Assembly: GCA_003221515.1 (NCBI GenBank)
Contig: QHSI01000098.1
Location: 1-64,000 of the forward strand
DNA: 64,000 nucleotides
Origin: Candidatus Rokuibacteriota bacterium
GTDB taxonomy: Bacteria > Methylomirabilota > Methylomirabilia > Rokubacteriales > CSP1-6
Reading direction: 5' to 3'
Below the pieces are notes generated by a model. It was not told the origin of the DNA, made no database searches, and saw nothing but the letters and a program-made list of their open reading frames with translations. Shown in pieces: positions 9,784 to 19,886 of this stretch. The translations under genes and the position numbers were made by a program. How positions within the stretch are numbered: position 1 is the first letter of the stretch; each line of letters starts with the position of its first letter.

Positions 9784-10874
9784 TTCCTTTCATCGACCTG
9801 ACCCGCCAGCACGCGGCGCTGCGGGCCGAGCTCCTCGCCGCCGCCGCCCGCGTCCTGGACTCGAGCCAGTTCATCCTGGGCGGAGAAGGCAAGGCGCTGG
9901 AGAGTGAGCTGGCGGCCCTCTGCGGTGTCCGCCACGGGATCGGCGTCGCCTCCGGCACCGACGCGCTGCGGCTCACGATCGCGGCGCTCGACGTCGGGCC
10001 CGGCGACGAGGTCATCACGCCGGCCCTGTCGTTCGTGGCCTCGGCGACGACCATCGTCATGGCCGGCGCCACGCCGGTCTTCGTCGACGTCGATCCGCGG
10101 ACGTACGCGCTCGACGTCGCCGCCGCCGCGCGCGCGATCACCCCGCGCACGCGCGCGATCATGCCGGTCCACCTCTACGGCCACCCGGCCCCGATGGACC
10201 GCGTCGTGGAGCTGGCGCGGGACCGCGGCCTCGCGGTGATCGAGGATGCGGCCCAGGCGGTGGGCGGGGCGTGGCGCGACCGCCCGGTGGGCGCCTGGGG
10301 CGACGCCGCGTGCCTGTCCTTCTATCCCACCAAGAACCTCGGCGCGTGCGGCGACGCCGGGATGGTCGTGACCGCTCGCGACGACGTGGCCGAACGGCTC
10401 CGGCGCCTGCGGCACCACGGGGACACCGGACGCTACCAGCACGTCGAGCTCGGCTACTGCAGCCGGCTGGACGAGATGCAGGCAGCGCTCCTTCGCGTCA
10501 AGCTGAAGCACCTGGCGGCGTGGACGGAAGCCCGCCGGCGGATCGCGGCCCGATATCGCGCGGCGCTGGCCGGATCGCCCCTGGAGCTTCCGAACGAGGC
10601 TCCGGAGGCTCGTCACGTGTACCATCTCTTCACGGTGCGGCACTCGCAGCGCGATGCGCTCGCCAAGACGCTCGCCGACCGCGGCGTGGGTACCGCCGTC
10701 TACTACCCGGGGACGGTCCCCGATCAGCCCGTGTTCGGCGGCGGCGACGGGCGCTGGCCCGAGGCCCGGCGGGCGGTGCGCGAGGTGCTGTCGCTGCCGT
10801 GCTTCGCCGAGCTCTCCGACGACGAGGTCGAGACCGTCGCCGCCACGGTGCGGGACGTGTGCGCGCGGCTGTGA
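9780..10874 (+). CDS. DegT/DnrJ/EryC1/StrS family PLP-dependent sugar aminotransferase
   Basis: MIPFIDLTRQHAALRAEL, GVASGTDALRLT, VIEDAAQAVGG, SFYPTKNLGACGDAGMV. Confidence 0.93.
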   Translation: MIPFIDLTRQHAALRAELLAAAARVLDSSQFILGGEGKALESELAALCGVRHGIGVASGTDALRLTIAALDVGPGDEVITPALSFVASATTIVMAGATPVFVDVDPRTYALDVAAAARAITPRTRAIMPVHLYGHPAPMDRVVELARDRGLAVIEDAAQAVGGAWRDRPVGAWGDAACLSFYPTKNLGACGDAGMVVTARDDVAERLRRLRHHGDTGRYQHVELGYCSRLDEMQAALLRVKLKHLAAWTEARRRIAARYRAALAGSPLELPNEAPEARHVYHLFTVRHSQRDALAKTLADRGVGTAVYYPGTVPDQPVFGGGDGRWPEARRAVREVLSLPCFAELSDDEVETVAATVRDVCARL

Positions 10875-12178
10875 CGACGCCGGCGGAGACGCTCCGGCAG
10901 CGGATCGCGGCCGGCCCGACCGTGGGCGTGATGGGGCTCGGCTACGTCGGCCTGCCGCTGGCGGTCGCGTTCGCCGAATCCGGCGCGACCGTGCTCGGCG
11001 TCGATCTCGACGCGCGGCGCGTCGAGGCCGTTCAGAAGGGGGAGTCCTTCGTCGAGGACGTGCCGGCCGAGTCGGTCGCGCGCCTCGTCCAGGCCGGGCA
11101 TCTCCGCGCCTCCGGTGACACCGGAGCGCTGCGGGAGGCCGACGCGATCGTCATCTGCGTGCCCACGCCGCTCGGTAAGTCGCGGGAGCCCGACATCTCC
11201 TTCATCGTGGCGGCGGCCGACGCGATCGCCGCCATCATCCACCGCGGCCAGCTCGTGGTGCTCGAGTCGACGACGTATCCCGGCACCACGCAGGAGGTCT
11301 TGCGCCCGCGCTTCGAGGCGCGCGGGCTCACCGCCGGGCGGGACTTCTTCCTGGCCTTCTCGCCGGAGCGGATCGATCCCGGCAATCGCCGCTGGACGCT
11401 GCGCGACATCCCCAAGGTGGTCGGCGGCGCCACCGAGCAGTGCCGTGACCTCGCCGCGGCGCTCTACGCCCGCATCGTGCGCGAGGTCGTCCCGGTGTCG
11501 CGGCCCGAGGCGGCCGAGATGGTGAAGCTCTTCGAGAACACGTTTCGCTCGGTCAACGTGGCGCTGGTCAACGAGTTCGCCATCATGTGTCGCCGCCTGG
11601 GCCTCTCGGTGTGGGAGGTGATCGCCGCGGCGTCGACGAAGCCCTTCGGGTTCATGGCGTTCTATCCCGGCCCCGGCCTCGGCGGCCACTGCCTGCCGTC
11701 GGACCCCCACTACCTCTCGTGGAAGGTGCGGCTCGAAGGCTACGAGCCGCGCTTCATCACGTTCGCCGACGAGATCAACCGCCGGATGCCGACGTACGTC
11801 GTGGAGATGGTCGTCGACGCGCTCAACGATCGCGGTCGGGCGCTCCGCGGCGCGCGCGTCCTCGTCATGGGCGTCGCCTACAAGCCGGGCGTGGCCGACA
11901 CGCGCGACTCGCCCGCGCTCGAGATCATCGACCTCCTGCGCGCGAAGGGCGCGACGGTCGCCTATCACGACCCGTACGTGCCGTCGATCGCGGTCGGCAC
12001 CGCCACCCTGGAGTCGTGCGCCTGGCCCGAGGGGCTGGCGGCGCGGGACGTGGTGCTGATCCTGACCGCCCACGCCGGCTACGACTGGGCGGCGATCGTC
12101 CGGGAGGCGCCGCTGGTGATCGACACGCGCAACGCGACGGGGAGCCTGCCCCCCACGGGCCACGTCGTCCGCCTCTAG
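10871..12178 (+). CDS. Nucleotide-sugar dehydrogenase (UDP-HexNAc 6-dehydrogenase, WbpA/WecC-like)
   Basis: GVMGLGYVGLPLAVAFAE, VLESTTYPGTT, SPERIDPGN, KLFENTFRSVNVALVNE, PGPGLGGHCLPSDP; GTGA overlap with upstream gene. Confidence 0.9.
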   Translation: MTTPAETLRQRIAAGPTVGVMGLGYVGLPLAVAFAESGATVLGVDLDARRVEAVQKGESFVEDVPAESVARLVQAGHLRASGDTGALREADAIVICVPTPLGKSREPDISFIVAAADAIAAIIHRGQLVVLESTTYPGTTQEVLRPRFEARGLTAGRDFFLAFSPERIDPGNRRWTLRDIPKVVGGATEQCRDLAAALYARIVREVVPVSRPEAAEMVKLFENTFRSVNVALVNEFAIMCRRLGLSVWEVIAAASTKPFGFMAFYPGPGLGGHCLPSDPHYLSWKVRLEGYEPRFITFADEINRRMPTYVVEMVVDALNDRGRALRGARVLVMGVAYKPGVADTRDSPALEIIDLLRAKGATVAYHDPYVPSIAVGTATLESCAWPEGLAARDVVLILTAHAGYDWAAIVREAPLVIDTRNATGSLPPTGHVVRL

Positions 12179-13059
12179 TGCCGCTCTCGGCGATCTTCGT
12201 CTCGCTCCGTCCGCGCCAGTGGGTGAAGAACCTGTTCGTCTTCGCCGGCCTCGTCTTCTCGCAGCGGCTGTTCACGGACGCGGCGTGGACGTCGCTGGCG
12301 GCATTCGCCGTGTTCTGCGCGCTGTCGGGCGCGATCTACCTGCTCAACGACGTGGCCGACCGCGAACGCGACCGCCTGGACCCACGCAAGGGCTTGCGCC
12401 CGATCGCGGCCGGCCGCCTGTCGGTCGGCGCCGCGCTCACGACGGCGGTCGTGCTCATCGGGGCCGGCCTCGGGGTCGGCACGCTGCTCTCGCGCCGCTT
12501 CCTGATCGCGGCCCTCCTGTACGTGGTCCTGCTCGTCGCCTACTCCGCCTGGCTCAAGCACGTCGTCATCGTCGACGTGATCGTGGTCGCGGGCGGGTTC
12601 GTGCTGCGCGCGATCGCCGGCGCCGTCGTCATCGACGTCGAGATGTCGGGCTGGCTCCTCATCTGCACGATCCTCCTGGCGCTGTTCCTGGCGCTCGGCA
12701 AGCGGCGCTACGAGTACCTGGCGCTGGATCGTGACGCCGCGCTCCATCGCCCGATCCTGGCCGAGTACAGCCCGGCCCTGCTGGATCAGATGATCGCCGT
12801 CGTCACCGCGTCGACGGTGACGGCCTACGCGCTCTACACGATGTCGCCGGAGACCGTGGCGAAGTTCCGCACGCACCTCTTGCCGGCGACGCTGCCGTTC
12901 GTGCTCTACGGGGTCTTCCGGTACCTGTACCTGCTCTACCAGCGGCAACTCGGCGGCAATCCCTCGGAGCTGCTCCTCGGCGACCGCGCGCTCCTGATCA
13001 ACACGATCGGCTGGATCTGCGCGGTCCTGTTGATCATTTACGGCGCACGGCTGGAGTAG
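12178..13059 (+). CDS. UbiA-family prenyltransferase (decaprenyl-phosphate phosphoribosyltransferase-like)
   Basis: RPRQWVKNLFVFAGLVFS, YLLNDVADRERDRLDPRKGLRPIAAG, LGKRRYEYL; multiple TM segments; GTG start at preceding stop. Confidence 0.85.
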   Translation: MPLSAIFVSLRPRQWVKNLFVFAGLVFSQRLFTDAAWTSLAAFAVFCALSGAIYLLNDVADRERDRLDPRKGLRPIAAGRLSVGAALTTAVVLIGAGLGVGTLLSRRFLIAALLYVVLLVAYSAWLKHVVIVDVIVVAGGFVLRAIAGAVVIDVEMSGWLLICTILLALFLALGKRRYEYLALDRDAALHRPILAEYSPALLDQMIAVVTASTVTAYALYTMSPETVAKFRTHLLPATLPFVLYGVFRYLYLLYQRQLGGNPSELLLGDRALLINTIGWICAVLLIIYGARLE

Positions 13060-13071
13060 AATACCTAGATC

Positions 13072-15717
13072 ATGCCCAGCGCGGTCGCTCTGCTCCGCAC
13101 GCGTCCGGAGACCGTCGTCGAAGACTACGGGCGACTGATGCGCCTCGTGAAGTACGACCAGGTGCTCCACCGCGATCAGGATCTGATCCTCAAGCTCAAC
13201 CTCTCGTGGACCAAGTACTTCCCGGCGTGCTCGAGCCAGCCGTGGCAGGTCGACGGCGTGCTGACGACCCTGCTCGAGGACGGCTACGACCGCCGCCGGA
13301 TCTTTCCCGTCGAGAACAAGACGGTCGTCACCGAGCCGATCGCGGGCTGCCGGAACAACAGGTGGTCGCCGGTGCTCGAGCGTCACGGCGTGCCGTTCAT
13401 CCCGCTGCCCGGCGTCGAGTGGACCGTCTACAAGTTCCAGTCGCCGCTCCTGAAGCTGAACGCGATCTTTCCCGAGGGCATCGAGATCCCGAAGATGTAC
13501 GTGGGGAAAAATGTGCTGCACCTGCCGACGGTGAAGTGCGTGCACCCGGATACCGAGATCCTCCTCGCTGATGGAAGCATGGTGAGGGCGGAGGCCCTGA
13601 TCAAGGAGTGGCAAGTCCGGGAGCCCGCCCACGATCTTCCGGACGGCGACCGGGTGAGCGAAGGCGAGGTTCGAGTCGTCTCTCTCTCTGGAGGCGATCT
13701 GACCGGCGGACACGCGACGCACTTCTGGCGCACACCGCTGACTGACGAGGCGGTCTGGACAATACGAACCCGCACCGGCCGAGAGGTCACGACATCACGC
13801 CGGCATCCGTTCCTCACTCCGGAGGGATGGCGGCCGGCAGGAGAGATCCGCGTTGGCGACCGTATCGCGGTGGCACGTCGGATCCGCATCAATGGCGCGC
13901 CTCAGATCCTGCCGCGCGTTGCCTCCTTGGGCCACGAAGCGATCAACGTCGAGCGACTCCGGCTCCGCCCCGGACGTAAGTACAGCGTCCACGTTCAGCG
14001 GAAGATCATCCGCGCGTATCTGGATGGAGCGACGATCACAGAGCTCGCCCGCGAACTCGGGACGCATTGGGAGACGATTCGCGGAATCGTCCACCGCTAT
14101 GGCATTCAGTCTCGATGGCGTCGCGTCTGGGCGACAGCGCCCGTGCGTACGTCACCCGAGTTCTGGCGCTGGATGGGCTACTTCATCGCCGAGGGTTACG
14201 CGTACGACGCAAGCGGCTCCTATCGAGTCTCGTTCGCGAACACCGACCCCGAGGTCTGCGATGACTACATCACGCTCTGCCGTTCACTCTTCGGTGTCAA
14301 GCCAAGGACGCGTGGCAACGAAATCTACTTCGACGCGCTGAACCTCCGCCCATTCTTTGAGACGCTCGGCTTCACGGTGCCGACGAACTCGGCGACGAAG
14401 ACCGTGCCTGACCTGCTGTTCAAGTGTCCCGACGCCGAGATCGCTGCGTTCCTCCAAGCGTACTTCGACGGCGACGGCACCGTGGACAAGTGCGGGGTCT
14501 CCGCGACGACGAAGAGCCGGCGCCTGGCCCGGCAGATCCAGATGCTTCTATCCCGCCTCGGCATCATCTCATTCGTCGGCACGACATGGAGTCGAGCGAC
14601 GAATGGACGGATGACCGAGAAGAGGGAGTACGCGCAAAACGTCATTTATGGCGACGATGTCGTGACACTCGCCGGGTACGTGACGTTCCGCTGTGTTCAC
14701 AAGCAGGGGAACCTTGACGTCCTGGCGGCCCGGCGTCGAGCCGGCAAGCGCCCGAGTAACTGGGACACCATTCCGATCGCTCCAGCGCTGTTTCGGATGG
14801 TGCGCTGCGGACTGGGGCTGACCCAGGAGAGTGCGGGTCGACCCGGCTCGGTCAACAATATCGAGAACGGCTACACCGAGCCGACCCGCCCGGTCGCCCG
14901 TTACTTCATAGAGCGATTCGAGCGCCTCGATTCGTCCGGACGATTTGCCGACGAGATCGCCTACATGAGATTTCTGGCGAGCGAAGATATCGCGTGGGAC
15001 CGGATTGAGGATGTCGTAACCGAGCCGGCGGACGTGCCGTTCCTTTACGATCTGTCGGTCGAGGGGACCCACGCGTTTGTCGGGAACGGAGTGATCCTTC
15101 ACAACACCCATGGACACTCCCGCACGACCGGCGCGATCAAGAACGCGTTCGGCGGGCTCTTGAAGGAAGTGCGCCACTACGCGCACGAGTTCATGCACGA
15201 AGTGCTGGTGGACCTCATGTACATGCAGCGCGAGCTGCACCCCAACGTATTCGCAGTCGTGGACGGAACGGTGATGGGCGACGGCGCCGGCCCGCGCACG
15301 ATGGTGCCGCGCGTCGGCAACCTGATCCTCGCCTCCGCCGACCAGGTGGCGGTCGACGCGATCGCCGCGCGGATCATGGGGTTCGATCCGCTGTCGATTC
15401 CTTATCTACGGATGTGCCAGGAGCGCGGGCTCGGCGTGGCCGATCCCAGGCGCATCGAGATCCTCGGCGACACCGACGCGGCGGCGCTCTCGATGGGCTT
15501 CAAGACCAGCCGGTCCCTCGTGATCTGGGGCGACCAGCTGATCCGCCGGGGTCCGCTGCGCCCACTCAAGCGCCTGCTGCTCCACTCGCCGCTCGTCGTG
15601 TGGGCGCCGTTCGCCTCGAACGTCTACCACGACCTGCTCTGGTACCCGACGATCGGCCGCTCGCGCATTCGGGCCTTCGCGGCGACGCCGTGGGGTCGAC
15701 TGTTCGAGACGTACTGA
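13072..15717 (+). CDS. DUF362 domain-containing protein interrupted in frame by an intein
   Basis: 881-aa ORF; extein halves ...GKNVLHLPTVK / THGHSRTTGAIKNAFGGLLKEV... form a DUF362-like motif once residues 156-678 are removed. Confidence 0.88.
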   Translation: MPSAVALLRTRPETVVEDYGRLMRLVKYDQVLHRDQDLILKLNLSWTKYFPACSSQPWQVDGVLTTLLEDGYDRRRIFPVENKTVVTEPIAGCRNNRWSPVLERHGVPFIPLPGVEWTVYKFQSPLLKLNAIFPEGIEIPKMYVGKNVLHLPTVKCVHPDTEILLADGSMVRAEALIKEWQVREPAHDLPDGDRVSEGEVRVVSLSGGDLTGGHATHFWRTPLTDEAVWTIRTRTGREVTTSRRHPFLTPEGWRPAGEIRVGDRIAVARRIRINGAPQILPRVASLGHEAINVERLRLRPGRKYSVHVQRKIIRAYLDGATITELARELGTHWETIRGIVHRYGIQSRWRRVWATAPVRTSPEFWRWMGYFIAEGYAYDASGSYRVSFANTDPEVCDDYITLCRSLFGVKPRTRGNEIYFDALNLRPFFETLGFTVPTNSATKTVPDLLFKCPDAEIAAFLQAYFDGDGTVDKCGVSATTKSRRLARQIQMLLSRLGIISFVGTTWSRATNGRMTEKREYAQNVIYGDDVVTLAGYVTFRCVHKQGNLDVLAARRRAGKRPSNWDTIPIAPALFRMVRCGLGLTQESAGRPGSVNNIENGYTEPTRPVARYFIERFERLDSSGRFADEIAYMRFLASEDIAWDRIEDVVTEPADVPFLYDLSVEGTHAFVGNGVILHNTHGHSRTTGAIKNAFGGLLKEVRHYAHEFMHEVLVDLMYMQRELHPNVFAVVDGTVMGDGAGPRTMVPRVGNLILASADQVAVDAIAARIMGFDPLSIPYLRMCQERGLGVADPRRIEILGDTDAAALSMGFKTSRSLVIWGDQLIRRGPLRPLKRLLLHSPLVVWAPFASNVYHDLLWYPTIGRSRIRAFAATPWGRLFETY
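13537..15105 (+). other. Intein (about 523 aa) with Hint splicing domain and LAGLIDADG homing endonuclease motifs
   Basis: Starts C-VHPDTEILLADGS (block A); TSRRHPFLTPEGWRPAGEIRVGDRI (block B); LAGLIDADG-like FWRWMGYFIAEGYAYD and AAFLQAYFDGDGTVDK; ends FLYDLSVEGTHAFVGNGVILHN followed by Thr (+1). Confidence 0.92.
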
Positions 15718-15718
15718 G

Positions 15719-17131
15719 ATGGCGTCCGACGTTCGCGTTCGCTTCGCGCCGAGCCCCACGGGCCACCTCCATGTCGGGGGGGCGCGCACCGCGCTGTTCA
15801 ACTGGCTCTTCGCCCGTCACCACCGCGGCGCCTTCATCCTGCGCATCGAGGACACCGACCGCTCGCGCTCGACCGACGAGAACATCGGCGCGATCGTCGA
15901 GGCCCTCCAGTGGCTCGGCCTGGACTGGGACGAGGGCCCGCCGGCGCCCGGCTACCGGCAGACCGAGCGGTTCGAGAGCTATCGCGACCACGCCGCGCGG
16001 CTCGTGGCGACGGGGCGCGCGTACCTCTGCGATTGCTCGCCCGAGCTCCTCGACCGCGAGCGGCAGGCGGCGCAGCAAACAGGCGCGACCTTCCGGTACT
16101 CCGGGCGCTGCCGCGACCGCGGCCTGAGCGCGGGAGCCCTGCGCCTGCGCATACCCACCGAGGGCGCCACCGTGGTGAACGACCTCATCCACGGCGCGGT
16201 CACGTTCGAGCACAGCCAGCTGGACGACTGGATCCTCGTCCGCACCGACGGCACGCCGACGTACAACTTCTGCGTCGTCGTCGACGACGTGACCATGCGC
16301 ATCACGCACGTGATCCGCGGCAACGATCACCTGTCGAACACGCCCAAGCAGATCTTGTGCTACGAAGCGCTCGAGTACGCCGTGCCCGAGTTCGCCCACG
16401 TCTCGATGATCCTGGGCCCCGATCGCAGCCGGCTCTCGAAGCGCCACGGTGCCACGTCGGTGCAGGCGTACCGCGACGCCGGGATCCCCGCCGACGCGAT
16501 GGTGAACTATCTGGTCCGGCTGGGCTGGTCGCACGGCGACCAGGAGGTCTTCTCTCGCGCCCAGCTCGTCGAGCTGTTCGACATCAAGGACGTCGCCTCG
16601 TCCGGCGCCGTCTTCGACACGACCAAGCTCGAGTGGCTGTCGCAGCACTATCTCAAGACGATGGACGGCGGGCGGCTGGCCGAGCTGGTGGAGCCCTTCG
16701 TTCGGGCGGCCGGGCTCACGCCGCCGGCGGACCGCGCCCGGTTCAGGGGAATGCTCGACACGCTGCGGGAGCGCGCCAAGACGCTCGTCGAGCTCGTCGA
16801 GCAGGGAAGGTTCTACTTCGAGGCGCCGACGGCGTACGAGCCGAAGGCGGCGCCGAAGCTCCTGACGCCCGAGGGCGCCCGGCGTCTCGGGCTTCTGATC
16901 GAGCGGCTCGGGGGCACGGCCGAGTTCACGGCCCCGGCGATCGAGCGCGTCGTCCGCGCGCTCACCGAGGAGCTCGGGCTCAAGCTCGTCGACCTGGCGC
17001 AGCTGGCCCGCCTGGCGGTGACGGGCCGGACCGCGTCGCCGCCGATCTTCGACGTCCTGGCGCTGCTCGGCCGCGCCGAGGCGCTGGCGCGCCTGCGCCG
17101 CGCGCGCGCGCTGGCGGAGGGGGCGGCGTGA
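15719..17131 (+). CDS. gltX: Glutamyl-tRNA synthetase
   Basis: VRFAPSPTGHLHVGGARTALFNWLFAR, LRIEDTD, DRSRLSKRHGATSV. Confidence 0.96.
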   Translation: MASDVRVRFAPSPTGHLHVGGARTALFNWLFARHHRGAFILRIEDTDRSRSTDENIGAIVEALQWLGLDWDEGPPAPGYRQTERFESYRDHAARLVATGRAYLCDCSPELLDRERQAAQQTGATFRYSGRCRDRGLSAGALRLRIPTEGATVVNDLIHGAVTFEHSQLDDWILVRTDGTPTYNFCVVVDDVTMRITHVIRGNDHLSNTPKQILCYEALEYAVPEFAHVSMILGPDRSRLSKRHGATSVQAYRDAGIPADAMVNYLVRLGWSHGDQEVFSRAQLVELFDIKDVASSGAVFDTTKLEWLSQHYLKTMDGGRLAELVEPFVRAAGLTPPADRARFRGMLDTLRERAKTLVELVEQGRFYFEAPTAYEPKAAPKLLTPEGARRLGLLIERLGGTAEFTAPAIERVVRALTEELGLKLVDLAQLARLAVTGRTASPPIFDVLALLGRAEALARLRRARALAEGAA

Positions 17132-17765
17132 GGCTCCTGCTGGCGCGCCACGGGCAATCCGTGTGGAACCAGGTGCGACGGTTCCAGGGCGAGAACGACG
17201 TCGGGCTCTCCGACCTCGGTCGCCGCCAGGCCGCGGCGCTCGGGCGTGCGGTGCGTGAGGGCTACCGCGTGAGGGCCGCGTACGTGAGCCCGATGCAACG
17301 CGCGTTCGACACGGCGACGATCGCGCTCGCCGGGACCGGGATCCGGCTCGTCCCGCTCCCGGAGCTCCGCGAGTTGTCATTGGGCGAGTGGGAAGGGTGC
17401 ACCGTCGAAGAGATCCGCGCGCGCGAGGGGAATCCCTATCTGGCCTGGGTGCGGTCGCCGCTGGACTGCCCGCCGCCTGGCGGCGAGCCGTTGCCGGACG
17501 TCTGCGCCCGCGTGCTCAGGGCGATCGGCCGGATCGGCGAGGATCATCCGAACGGCGACGACGTCCTCGTCGTGGCCCATGGTGGCGTGATCAGCGTCTA
17601 CCTCTGCCACCTGCTCGGCATCTCGTTCAACTCGCTCTGGCGGCTGCGCATCGACAACGGCTCGCTGACGGTCGCGCGCCCGCCGCGCCTCGTCTCGGTG
17701 AACGACACCGCCCACCTCCCCGGCTCGCCCACCACCTCCGCCTCTGCCGATATGGAGCGCGCGCG

Positions 17766-17769
<4 letters not shown>
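17128..17769 (+). CDS. Histidine phosphatase (phosphoglycerate mutase-like) family protein
   Basis: RLLLARHGQSVWNQVRRFQGENDVGLSDLGRRQA, SPMQRAFDTA, VVAHGG; GTGA overlap. Confidence 0.9.
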
Positions 17770-19713
<1,944 letters not shown>

Positions 19714-19886
19714 GCGCGCGGCTCGACCAGTTCCTCACGGCCGCCGGGCGCGCCGCGGCGACGCGGCGGCGGCGCGCGCTGCGACAGCTCGGCTTCGCCA
19801 ACCCGGACGCGGCGGCCGCGAACATCGAGGGCCTCGTCCCCACGCCGCGCGACGCGGAGCTCCTGGCGGCGGCGTTCCCGCGTCTG

